From Erythrobacter sp. (lineage in GTDB: Bacteria > Pseudomonadota > Alphaproteobacteria > Sphingomonadales > Sphingomonadaceae), in NCBI GenBank assembly GCA_013214365.1, contig JABSPI010000011.1, positions 2,978-12,483 of the forward strand: DNA of 9,506 nucleotides. The letters are read 5' to 3'. The notes beneath the pieces are model-generated. The model did no database searches. It saw nothing but the letters and a program-made list of their open reading frames with translations, and had not been told where the DNA came from. Positions within the stretch are counted from its first letter, which is position 1. Each line of letters starts with the position of its first letter. Positions 1-6,913 of the stretch are shown one piece after another. A program made the translations under genes and the position numbers.

Positions 1-2324
1 GCAGATGCCTCGTCCTGTTCGGGTGCATCGGCGCTGGCTTCGCCTGCGTCTGCGCCATCCTGTTTGCGGCGGCGACCACGACCACCGCGGCGGCGGCGGC
101 GCTTGGGCTTGTCTTCGCCATCATCTGCCTGATGATCGGATGCCTCGCCTTCATTGCCTTCGGCCTGATCGTCTGCGTTTTCGCCTTCAGAACCTCGAGA
201 CCCCTCGAAGCCTTCCGAGCCTTCTGCGTTGTCAGCGCCATCGTCATGCCGCTTCTTGTTCCGGCCACGACCACCGCGACGACGGCGGCGTTTCTTCTTC
301 TTGGGCTGGTCCTCGTCGTCCTCGGCGTAATCCTCTTCTGGGAGGTCGTCATCGCCATCGTCATCGTCGATGATTGGCTCGAATTTGGGTGCTTCGGTCG
401 GGCGTGGGCCCGAGCTGCCAACATTCATCTTCGCGCCTTCATCTTCGCCCTCGGGCGAGATTTGGACCGATACGCCATAACGTTGTTCGATTTCGACCAA
501 CTCATCGCGTTTTTCATTGAGCAGATAGAAAGCTGCCTCGGTGCTCGCCGCCAGCTTGATAATTGTGCCTTTGCCCTTGGCCGCTTCGTCTTCGATCAGA
601 CGCAGCGCCGACAAACCCGCAGAAGATGCGGTGCGCACAAGACCAGTGCCATCACAATGCGGGCAGGTGCGTGTGGTTGCCTCGAGCACGCCGGTGCGCA
701 AACGCTGACGGCTCATCTCCATCAAGCCAAAGCCCGAGATCCGGCCCACCTGAATGCGTGCACGGTCATTCTTGAGCGCTTCTTTCATCGCCTTTTCGAC
801 TTTGCGCACGTTGGAATTGTATTCCATGTCGATGAAATCGATCACGACCAAACCAGCCATATCGCGCAAACGCAGCTGGCGCGCGATTTCGCGTGCAGCT
901 TCAAGGTTGGTGTGCAGGGCGGTCTGCTCGATCCCGTGCTCTTTGGTGGATCGGCCAGAGTTGATGTCGATCGAAACCAAGGCTTCGGTTGGATTGATGA
1001 TCAGATAGCCGCCCGATTTCAGCTGCACCATGGGATCATACATGGCCCGCAATTGGTCCTCCGCGCCGTAACGCTGGAATAATGGCACTGGATCGGAATA
1101 GGCCTTCACCCGGCGCGCATGGCTCGGCATCAGCATTTTCATAAATGCCTTGGCCGATTTGTAGCCATCCTCGCCTTCGACCACGACCTCCTCGATCTCG
1201 CGATTGTAGATGTCGCGAATGGCCCGCTTGATCAGATCGCTGTCGGAATGGATCAGCGAAGGCGCGGTGGAGGACAAAGTGGTTTGGCGAATATCATCCC
1301 ACAAGCGGGCGAGGTAATCGAAATCGCGTTTGATTTCGGTTTTGGTCCGGCTGATCCCTGCGGTGCGTACGATCAGCCCCATGCTCTTGGGCAGGCTGAG
1401 ATCAGAGACCACCTGTTTGAGGCGCTTGCGGTCGCTTGATGAGTTGATTTTGCGGCTTATCCCGCCACCGTGTGAGCTGTTGGGCATCAAAACGGTGTAG
1501 CGGCCAGCAAGGCTGAGATAGGTGGTCAGCGCAGCGCCTTTATTGCCGCGCTCTTCCTTGACCACTTGCACCAGCAATACCTGGCGGCGTTGGATCACAT
1601 CCTGAATTTTGTAGCGGCGACGCAGAGCGAGGCGTTTTGCACGAACCTCATCGACTTCTTTTGCGCGGCTGCGGCCTTTGTGTTGGCCTTTCTTGCCTTG
1701 GCGGCGGCGTCCACGGCCGCGGCGACCGCGACGCGGTTTCGCTTCGCCATCTTCACCGTCGCCATCTTCTCCGCTTTGTTCATCGGAAGCTTCGCCGCCG
1801 TCTTCGTCCTGCTCTTCATCAGAGCTATCGTCATCATCGTCTTCGTCCGCATCATCTGATGCGCCGTCTTCGATGGTGGCGACTTTGTCTTTTTCCGACG
1901 TGTCGATTTCCTCCAGGCCGTCCTCGGCAAGATCCTCGACGAGTTGCTCGGCGCTTTCATCCTCGGCGTCGTATTCTTCGCCGGGGGAAATCCCCTCTTC
2001 CTCTTCCTCCGCTCGCAGACGCGCTTCTTCTTCGGCTGCTTCTGCCTCTTCGGCGAGCAACCTTTCGCGGTCTTCTTGCGGGATTTGATAATAGTCGGGG
2101 TGGATTTCGTTAAACGCTAAAAAGCCGTGGCGATTGCCACCAAAATCCACAAAGGCCGCTTGCAGCGAGGGTTCGACCCGCGTCACTTTGGCTAGATAGA
2201 TATTTCCTTTGATCTGCTTGTGTTCAGCAGATTCGAAATCGAATTCCTCAATCCGGTTGCCTTTGAGCACCGCCACCCGGGTCTCTTCCGAGTGGCGCGC
2301 ATCGATAAGCATGCGCGTTGCCAT
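1..2324 (-). CDS. rne: Ribonuclease E (RNase E/G family), 3' end cut by window edge
   Basis: This is the endoribonuclease that starts mRNA decay and processes rRNA and tRNA, and that scaffolds the degradosome. The frame is open from the ATG at 2324 to the left edge (774 codons). GGAG at about 2333-2336 on the minus strand sits a proper distance upstream of the start. Order seen: an N-terminal start MATRMLIDARHSEETRVAVL; an S1 half ending in GNRHGFLAFNEIHPDYY; a charged insert (residues about 83-237); the second S1 half with VKEERGNKGAALTTYLSLAG; the 5'-sensor motif GLIVRTAG (R320, T321, matching E. coli R169/T170); the catalytic SIDIN Asp453 and IDFIDM Asp496, spaced 43 residues as in E. coli D303/D346; and the Zn-link CPHC at 554-557. 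From about residue 625 the chain becomes a low-complexity tail of acidic stretches alternating with arginine-rich blocks. The rest of the degradosome scaffold lies outside the window. Confidence 0.97.
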   Translation of the reverse strand, partial: MATRMLIDARHSEETRVAVLKGNRIEEFDFESAEHKQIKGNIYLAKVTRVEPSLQAAFVDFGGNRHGFLAFNEIHPDYYQIPQEDRERLLAEEAEAAEEEARLRAEEEEEGISPGEEYDAEDESAEQLVEDLAEDGLEEIDTSEKDKVATIEDGASDDADEDDDDDSSDEEQDEDGGEASDEQSGEDGDGEDGEAKPRRGRRGRGRRRQGKKGQHKGRSRAKEVDEVRAKRLALRRRYKIQDVIQRRQVLLVQVVKEERGNKGAALTTYLSLAGRYTVLMPNSSHGGGISRKINSSSDRKRLKQVVSDLSLPKSMGLIVRTAGISRTKTEIKRDFDYLARLWDDIRQTTLSSTAPSLIHSDSDLIKRAIRDIYNREIEEVVVEGEDGYKSAKAFMKMLMPSHARRVKAYSDPVPLFQRYGAEDQLRAMYDPMVQLKSGGYLIINPTEALVSIDINSGRSTKEHGIEQTALHTNLEAAREIARQLRLRDMAGLVVIDFIDMEYNSNVRKVEKAMKEALKNDRARIQVGRISGFGLMEMSRQRLRTGVLEATTRTCPHCDGTGLVRTASSAGLSALRLIEDEAAKGKGTIIKLAASTEAAFYLLNEKRDELVEIEQRYGVSVQISPEGEDEGAKMNVGSSGPRPTEAPKFEPIIDDDDGDDDLPEEDYAEDDEDQPKKKKRRRRRGGRGRNKKRHDDGADNAEGSEGFEGSRGSEGENADDQAEGNEGEASDHQADDGEDKPKRRRRRGGRGRRRKQDGADAGEASADAPEQDEAS
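76..290 (-). repeat. Duplicated Arg-rich module in the RNase E tail
   Basis: Two 26-bp plus-strand stretches, 76-101 and 265-290, match at 24 of 26 bases and lie 189 bp (63 codons) apart, so they are in frame. They encode the identical decapeptide RRRRRGGRGR at residues 742-751 and 679-688. Each copy is preceded by an acidic stretch and Lys residues and followed by basic residues and then (D)DGAD and an acidic Gly/Glu run. The pattern suggests a tandem duplication of an acidic-basic module within the tail. Confidence 0.8.
1614..2078 (-). other. Charged insertion inside the RNase E S1 domain
   Basis: Residues about 83-237 of RNase E separate the two halves of the S1 fold. E. coli has only a short loop here. 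The first part is almost entirely Glu/Asp/Ala/Ser and looks disordered. It is followed by a basic block at residues 196-213 (KPRRGRRGRGRRRQGKKG) and a helical Arg/Lys segment that leads back into the fold at YKIQDV (Tyr238). S1 insertions are known in alphaproteobacterial RNase E. The offset of about 150 residues against E. coli catalytic positions agrees with this being the only large insertion in the core. Confidence 0.85.
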
Positions 2325-2440
2325 GTATTATTCTCCAAACGCCCATACGCCGCGCCAAAATGCTGCGGGAGGGGCGTGTTTTGTTTGTGTAGTCGGCCCG
2401 TGGGCGTGCAAATGCCGCCATGGTGCCGGGATGGGTATCT

Positions 2441-2469
2441 GCGCGGGGCCCAAATGCCGGGCCTCGCGC
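2441..2469 (-). promoter_or_regulatory. Strong GC hairpin in the presumed rne 5' leader
   Basis: The 29 bases form an 11-position stem around a 7-base loop. As plus-strand RNA all 11 positions pair, one as G-U; as minus-strand (rne) RNA 10 of 11 pair, with one A-C mismatch. The element ends 116 bases upstream of the rne ATG and has no U-run after it, so it does not look like an intrinsic terminator. E. coli RNase E controls its own mRNA through leader hairpins; a similar role here is inference. Confidence 0.45.
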
Positions 2470-2732
2470 CGTGATCGCGTCTGCTGCGAAGAGATTGCGG
2501 ATCGCGTCCGCGCTGCGACTCGCGACGACATCCGCACCGCAAAGGCGGCGGGTGTGTTCTTGCGAGGAGAAGCGTCTCGTCACTGCATCAACCTGTTAAG
2601 TGGAGGGCGCAAAACCCGATAAGGATCAGCGGCCTTCCCGGTTAGAAAAACCAATTGGATGAAACGACCAGAAACCTCGCAATGCATGCCTTTGGCTTCT
2701 GAGTTTCAAGAAACAGCGCTAGCACCGTGGGT

Positions 2733-2758
2733 TATGCGCCGCAACTCTATTGCGCATA
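2733..2758. promoter_or_regulatory. 7-bp inverted repeat upstream of amiC
   Basis: TATGCGC (2733-2739) and GCGCATA (2752-2758) are perfect inverted copies separated by 12 bases, and the dyad ends 30 bases before the amiC ATG. This is the expected place for an operator or promoter element. A second short direct repeat, CGCAAC at 2740-2745 and 2764-2769, overlaps the same area. No known regulator motif is recognised, so binding by a dimeric regulator is only an inference. Confidence 0.3.
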
Positions 2759-2788
2759 CACTACGCAACATTCTAAGCCTTTAACACA

Positions 2789-3682
2789 ATGAGCATACGT
2801 AGGTTCCTGATGTTGATCGTCTGTGTTCCCCTGCTGGTACTGGGCGGGGCGAAGCTGGCGGGCATTACAATTCCTGTTCCCGAATGGGAGCGCGATTATG
2901 TTTTGCGTTTTCCCATTGCCGCGCCATCTGTCGTGGCCGAACCTTTGCAACTTCCCGAAATTCTGGGGCCCGAGGATGAGACCAGGCCCCTAATCGTGCT
3001 CGATGCCGGGCATGGCGGGCGCGATCCGGGTGCCGTTTCGCGCTTGCGCGATGGGACCGAAGTTTTTGAAAAGGACATCGCGTTGGCGCTCACGCTGGAA
3101 TTGCGGGATCGGTTATTGGCACAAGGGGGGGTGAGAGTGGCTCTGACCCGCGACAGCGATCGCCTTGTGCCGCTTGCCTACCGGCCTGAAATTGCGCGGT
3201 TGCTGAATGCCGATTTGTTTCTGTCGATCCACGCCGATTCCGCCGGAGAATTGAGCGATGTTTCCGGGGCCAGCATTTATACCTTGTCGAATGAGGCATC
3301 GAGCGAGGCGGCGGCCCGCTTTGCCGAACGCGAAAACGCTGCGGACCGCCTCAACGGGATAATCGTTGAGGGGCAGTCAGAGGTGGTGAGCGATATTCTG
3401 GTCGAATTGTCGCAACAACGCATTCAGGAAGAGGCGAGCGAGTTTTCGTCGCTGATCGCTCGCGAGGGGGACGGGGTCATCGCATTCCACCCCGAAGCCC
3501 GTCGGTCCGCCGCTTTGGCGGTGTTGCGCGCGCCCGATGTCCCCGGTGTCCTGTTTGAAAGCGGGTTTGTCACCAATGAAGAAGACCTTGCGCGTTTGAT
3601 CACACAGGATGGGCGCGGGGCTTATGCCGACGTTCTGGCGCGCGCCATCCGGGTCTATTTTGCGCGGCAATCCAACCGTTAA
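2789..3682 (+). CDS. amiC: N-acetylmuramoyl-L-alanine amidase (Amidase_3), membrane-anchored or exported
   Basis: This zinc amidase cuts the bond between MurNAc and the stem peptide, and such enzymes split septal peptidoglycan during daughter-cell separation. The 297-residue protein starts with an Arg-containing n-region and a hydrophobic stretch (about 6-25), so it is exported or anchored. Amidase_3 motifs follow: LDAGHGGRDPGA with His75, EKDIAL with Glu94, FLSIHADS with His148 (zinc ligands), and the catalytic Glu257 in GVLFESGFVTNEEDL. Residues about 165-230 form a helix-rich insert of the kind that blocks the active site in LytM-activated amidases. There is no AMIN domain, unlike E. coli AmiC. 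No good ribosome binding site precedes the ATG at 2789. The in-frame ATG at 2810 has a weak one but would remove the positive n-region, so 2789 is preferred. mrcA follows after about 95 bp. Confidence 0.93.
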   Translation: MSIRRFLMLIVCVPLLVLGGAKLAGITIPVPEWERDYVLRFPIAAPSVVAEPLQLPEILGPEDETRPLIVLDAGHGGRDPGAVSRLRDGTEVFEKDIALALTLELRDRLLAQGGVRVALTRDSDRLVPLAYRPEIARLLNADLFLSIHADSAGELSDVSGASIYTLSNEASSEAAARFAERENAADRLNGIIVEGQSEVVSDILVELSQQRIQEEASEFSSLIAREGDGVIAFHPEARRSAALAVLRAPDVPGVLFESGFVTNEEDLARLITQDGRGAYADVLARAIRVYFARQSNR

Positions 3683-3777
3683 ACCGGCAATGTCGGTCAC
3701 ATATTCTTGCCAATTTGTATGGATCGCATGCCCGGTGCTGGCATTCCTGTCGCAAACCCCTTAAATCGCTGCTGGTA

Positions 3778-6288
3778 ATGACCCAGACTAATTCCCAAAC
3801 GCTGCCTTTTCCTGATTACGTGGCCTATCGCTTTCAACGCGATTTGGGCGCGGCTGTGTCGTGGTTTTCGATGAAGTGGCGCGAGAGCTTGCTGTTTAAA
3901 CTCGGCGCTTTCGCACTTGCGTGCGGCGCTGCGCTTTGGGTTGCCATGTGGTTTTGGCTCGCCAGCGATTTGCCAGAGGCCAAAAGTCTCACGCAATATC
4001 AAACGCCGCTGCCTACAATGGTGCGCGGGATCGATGGCGAAATTGTCCATTCCTATGCGCGCGAACGCCGTGTTCAGCTGCAATATGCTGATTTTCCAGA
4101 TCAATTGATTGAGGCCTATATTTCGGCGGAGGACAAAACCTTCTTCAGTCACAGCGGTGTCGATGTCACCGGCACGGCCAATGCGGTGTTTGATTATGCG
4201 ACCAAATATGGGTCCGGGCAACGCGCAGTGGGCGGGTCCACCATTACCCAGCAATTGGCCAAGATTCTGCTTTTGGGGGACGAATATTCGGTCACCCGCA
4301 AGCTTAAGGAAATGATCCTTGCTGGCCGTATTGAACGCGTTTTGACCAAGGAGGACATTCTCGAGCTGTACCTCAATGAAATCCCCTTGGGCCGCCGCTC
4401 TTTCGGGGTTCAAGCCGCTGCACGTGCATATTTCGACAAGGATGTGGGCGAACTTGACCTGCACGAAGTGGCGTTCCTTGCGATCCTGCCCAAAGCGCCT
4501 GAACGCTATGGCCGAAAGGGCCAGGAAGAAGCCGCTCTGGCGCGGCGCGGTTTTGTGCTCAACCAAATGGCGGATAATGGTTTTATCACTGAGGAGGAGC
4601 GCGCGGCCGCCGCTGCTATGCCGTTGGGGCTGGTAACCCAGCGCCGCCAGCGCAGCGCAGATGCCGGCTATTTCCTTGAGCAAGTCCGCCGCCAGCTGAT
4701 AGCTGATTTCGGCGAAAGCGCTGAGGATGGCGAGAACAGCGTCTATGCCGGCGGCCTGTGGGTGCGCACCTCGCTGGATATGGAATTGCAGGATGCGGCA
4801 CGTGCATCGCTGCGTCGCGGCTTGCTGCGTTATCATGGTCAGCGCGCATGGGCAGGGCCGATCGCCACGATCGATGTCAGCGAGGGCAATTGGGACCGCC
4901 AATTGGCCAGTTCGTTCCTGTCAATCCGATACGAAGATTGGCGCATTGGTGTGGTTACCGCGCGCAATGGGTCGTCTGCTACGATCGGATTTTCCAATGG
5001 CGAAGAATTTCCTCTGACCAATTTGCCGCGTGCGCTCAAAGCCAACGATGTGATTGCGGTCAAACCGCAAGGCAATGGATATGCCGTGGCCACCATCCCC
5101 GAGGCGCAAGGCGGGCTGGTGGTTCAAAACGCCCAATCCGGCAGAGTGCTGGCAGTGCAGGGCGGGTTTGATCACCGCCTGTCCGATTTCAACCGCGCCA
5201 CCCAGGCCAAGCGGCAACCAGGCTCGACCATCAAACCGTTCGTCTATTCAACTGGCCTTGATCAGGGCATGACCCCATCAACCCAAGTCGATAACACGCG
5301 CTATTGTTATTATCAGGGGCGTGATTTGGGCGAGAAATGCATCCGCGGCGGCACCGCCGGCATTTTCCCGATGCGCTATGGTCTGGAACAGTCGCAAAAT
5401 ATCATGACCGTGCAGATCGGGATGCAGGCGGGCATGGACAATGTCGTCGACACGATCAAAGATCTGGGCATTAGCGAGGACGCAGACCCCTATGCGGCCA
5501 CGGCGCTGGGTTCGGAAGAGACAACGGTTGCCAACATGGTGTCGGCTTATGCCGCGATCGCTAATCATGGGCGGCTCAACACCCCGACGGTTATCGATTA
5601 CGTTCAGGACCGCAATGGCAAGGTGATCTGGCGGGCGGATACGCGCGCCTGCAATGGCTGCAACATGGCCCAATATGACGGGAGCGCAATGCCGCGCTTT
5701 GGTTTGAAGGGGCGCCAGGCAATGGATCCGCGCACCGCATATCAAACCATGCACATGCTCGAAGGTGTCGTGTCGCGCGGTACGGCCACTGTGCTGAGCG
5801 GTTTGGAGCTGCCATTGTTTGGCAAAACCGGCACCACGACCGGCCCCAAGGATGTATGGTTTGTCGGTGGGACGCAAAAATTGATCGCCGGGGTTTATGT
5901 CGGTTTCGATTCCCCGCGCAATATGGGCGGATGGGCCTATGGCGGCACGATTGCCGCACCGATTATCAAAGATTTGATCGAGACATCCAGAGATAGCTGG
6001 GAAGCTTTGCCGCCGATCGCCCCGGACGGGATCCAAATGGTGCGGGTCAACCGGCGCACGGGCAAACGCGTGTTGGATGGGTGGCCCGATGGTGATCCGC
6101 GCGGTGACATTATATGGGAGGCGTTCAAACCCGATTCCGAACCCGAACGCTCCACCCGACAAGATCTCATCGCCGCCAAGCGCGATGAAATTCTCGCATT
6201 AATCCGCGCTGGACGTGAAGGCGATGCGTTTATCCGGCGCGATGGCGAGGTTGAAAACTTTGCAGAAGAGCAGGGAGGAATTTACTGA
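3778..6288 (+). CDS. mrcA: Penicillin-binding protein 1A, bifunctional transglycosylase/transpeptidase
   Basis: This class A PBP polymerises lipid II into glycan strands and crosslinks them in the periplasm. From the ATG at 3778 it has 836 residues: a cytoplasmic tail of about 40, one membrane helix (about 43-62), then a GT51 domain with EDKTFFSHSGVD (catalytic Glu118), GGSTITQQLAK (152-162), RKLKEM and ELYLNEIPLG. A PCB_OB-like insert spans about 343-445. The transpeptidase domain carries SxxK as STIK (Ser483/Lys486), SQN (539-541) and KTGT (683-686). All catalytic motifs are intact and the length is normal. The frame stays open upstream to a TTG at 3715, but the extra 21 residues do not resemble a PBP start and no clear ribosome binding site marks either choice, so the start is uncertain. 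Its stop overlaps the next gene's ATG by one base. Confidence 0.95.
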   Translation: MTQTNSQTLPFPDYVAYRFQRDLGAAVSWFSMKWRESLLFKLGAFALACGAALWVAMWFWLASDLPEAKSLTQYQTPLPTMVRGIDGEIVHSYARERRVQLQYADFPDQLIEAYISAEDKTFFSHSGVDVTGTANAVFDYATKYGSGQRAVGGSTITQQLAKILLLGDEYSVTRKLKEMILAGRIERVLTKEDILELYLNEIPLGRRSFGVQAAARAYFDKDVGELDLHEVAFLAILPKAPERYGRKGQEEAALARRGFVLNQMADNGFITEEERAAAAAMPLGLVTQRRQRSADAGYFLEQVRRQLIADFGESAEDGENSVYAGGLWVRTSLDMELQDAARASLRRGLLRYHGQRAWAGPIATIDVSEGNWDRQLASSFLSIRYEDWRIGVVTARNGSSATIGFSNGEEFPLTNLPRALKANDVIAVKPQGNGYAVATIPEAQGGLVVQNAQSGRVLAVQGGFDHRLSDFNRATQAKRQPGSTIKPFVYSTGLDQGMTPSTQVDNTRYCYYQGRDLGEKCIRGGTAGIFPMRYGLEQSQNIMTVQIGMQAGMDNVVDTIKDLGISEDADPYAATALGSEETTVANMVSAYAAIANHGRLNTPTVIDYVQDRNGKVIWRADTRACNGCNMAQYDGSAMPRFGLKGRQAMDPRTAYQTMHMLEGVVSRGTATVLSGLELPLFGKTGTTTGPKDVWFVGGTQKLIAGVYVGFDSPRNMGGWAYGGTIAAPIIKDLIETSRDSWEALPPIAPDGIQMVRVNRRTGKRVLDGWPDGDPRGDIIWEAFKPDSEPERSTRQDLIAAKRDEILALIRAGREGDAFIRRDGEVENFAEEQGGIY

Positions 6289-6818
6289 TGCGTATAGGTT
6301 TCCCAATTACAGGCCTTGCCGCCGCGGCCCTGTGTGCGGCTGCCCCCTTGGCGGCTGAATTGCCGGTGGGGGCGCAGGCTCCCGGCTTCACAACGCAGGC
6401 CGCAATGGCGGGTGAGGAAATGGGCTTCTCGCTCAGAGCCGCGCTCAGCAAAGGGCCGGTTGTGCTGTATTTCTACCCCAAGGCCTTCACGCAAGGATGC
6501 ACGTTGGAGGCCAATGCCTTTGCCGAGGCGATGCCCGAATTCGAACAATTGGGCGCCAGCGTCATCGGCATGTCCAATGACGATATCGACACTCTCAAAC
6601 GCTTCAGCCGCGAAGAATGCCGCGATGCGTTTGCGGTGGGCGTTGCGGGCGAACGCCTGATCGAGGCTTATGATGTGGCGCTTGGGGATTCGGGCCTGTC
6701 GAGCCGCACCTCCTACGTTATTGCCCCGGATGGCCGGATTGCGATGGTCTATTCAAACAGCGATTATCGTGGCCATGTGCGCGAAACACTCGAGGCGGTG
6801 CGCGCGCTGTCACAATAG
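6288..6818 (+). CDS. Exported BCP/PrxQ-type peroxiredoxin (AhpC/TSA family)
   Basis: This is a thiol peroxidase that would reduce hydrogen peroxide and organic peroxides using a redox cysteine. The 176-residue protein begins with a typical Sec signal (Arg2, hydrophobic 7-19, probable cleavage near Ala23), so it should act in the periplasm. The active-site segment YFYPKAFTQGCTLEANAF holds the peroxidatic Cys71 with the preceding Thr68. Arg at about 139 in SSRTSYVI fits the conserved active-site Arg. Cys111 (SREECRDAF) is a candidate resolving cysteine. It is not at the usual PrxQ spacing of five residues after the first Cys, so the recycling route is unclear. GGGAGGA at about 6273-6279 is a strong ribosome binding site, and TGATG overlap with mrcA points to cotranscription and translational coupling. 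Cys16 is not in a lipobox. Confidence 0.88.
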   Translation: MRIGFPITGLAAAALCAAAPLAAELPVGAQAPGFTTQAAMAGEEMGFSLRAALSKGPVVLYFYPKAFTQGCTLEANAFAEAMPEFEQLGASVIGMSNDDIDTLKRFSREECRDAFAVGVAGERLIEAYDVALGDSGLSSRTSYVIAPDGRIAMVYSNSDYRGHVRETLEAVRALSQ

Positions 6819-6913
6819 CTTGAGAAGCAGCGCTTCAGAGCCTCCCATTTGCTTTACAATTCGCGCGCCCGCGTTAATCGGGTGGGCCACACGCCAACAG
6901 GTTAGGAACAGTT

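Larger units (their letters stand above)
2325..2788. promoter_or_regulatory. Divergent rne/amiC intergenic region, no gene seen
   Basis: This 464-bp gap separates divergent rne and amiC. Several short open frames cross it on both strands, but none encodes a recognisable protein or has a convincing ribosome binding site. It should hold both promoters and the rne 5' leader. I could not settle on a promoter for either gene. A TTGAAA at about 2704-2709 on the minus strand is a possible rne -35, but the hexamer 17 bases downstream (TGCATT) is a poor -10. The structured elements are a GC hairpin at 2441-2469 and an inverted repeat at 2733-2758. Confidence 0.6.

Noticed and set aside
132..1082. Long plus-strand open frame (316 codons)
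   Set aside because: It lies antisense to the highly conserved RNase E catalytic core and resembles no known family; a mirror frame of a GC-rich gene.
2192..2622. Overlapping open frames on both strands over the rne start and leader
   Set aside because: They overlap the RNase E N-terminus or the gene-free leader, are Arg/Cys-rich with no domain, and lack ribosome binding sites.
3683..3697. Possible terminator after amiC
   Set aside because: The stem is only about 6 bp with a 3-base loop and is not followed by a T-run.
3715..3777. TTG start giving PBP1a 21 extra residues
   Set aside because: The extension is unlike a PBP N-terminus and has no ribosome binding site; the ATG at 3778 gives a normal cytoplasmic tail, though the start remains uncertain.
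3697..4902. 401-codon minus-strand open frame
   Set aside because: It is antisense to the transglycosylase domain of PBP1a, where every motif is intact on the plus strand.
5278..6162. 294-codon minus-strand open frame
   Set aside because: It is antisense to the PBP1a transpeptidase domain and is low in sensible protein features.
6288..6370. Lipoprotein signal in the peroxiredoxin (Cys16)
   Set aside because: The residue before the Cys is Leu, which does not fit a lipobox; an ordinary signal peptide with cleavage near Ala23 fits better.
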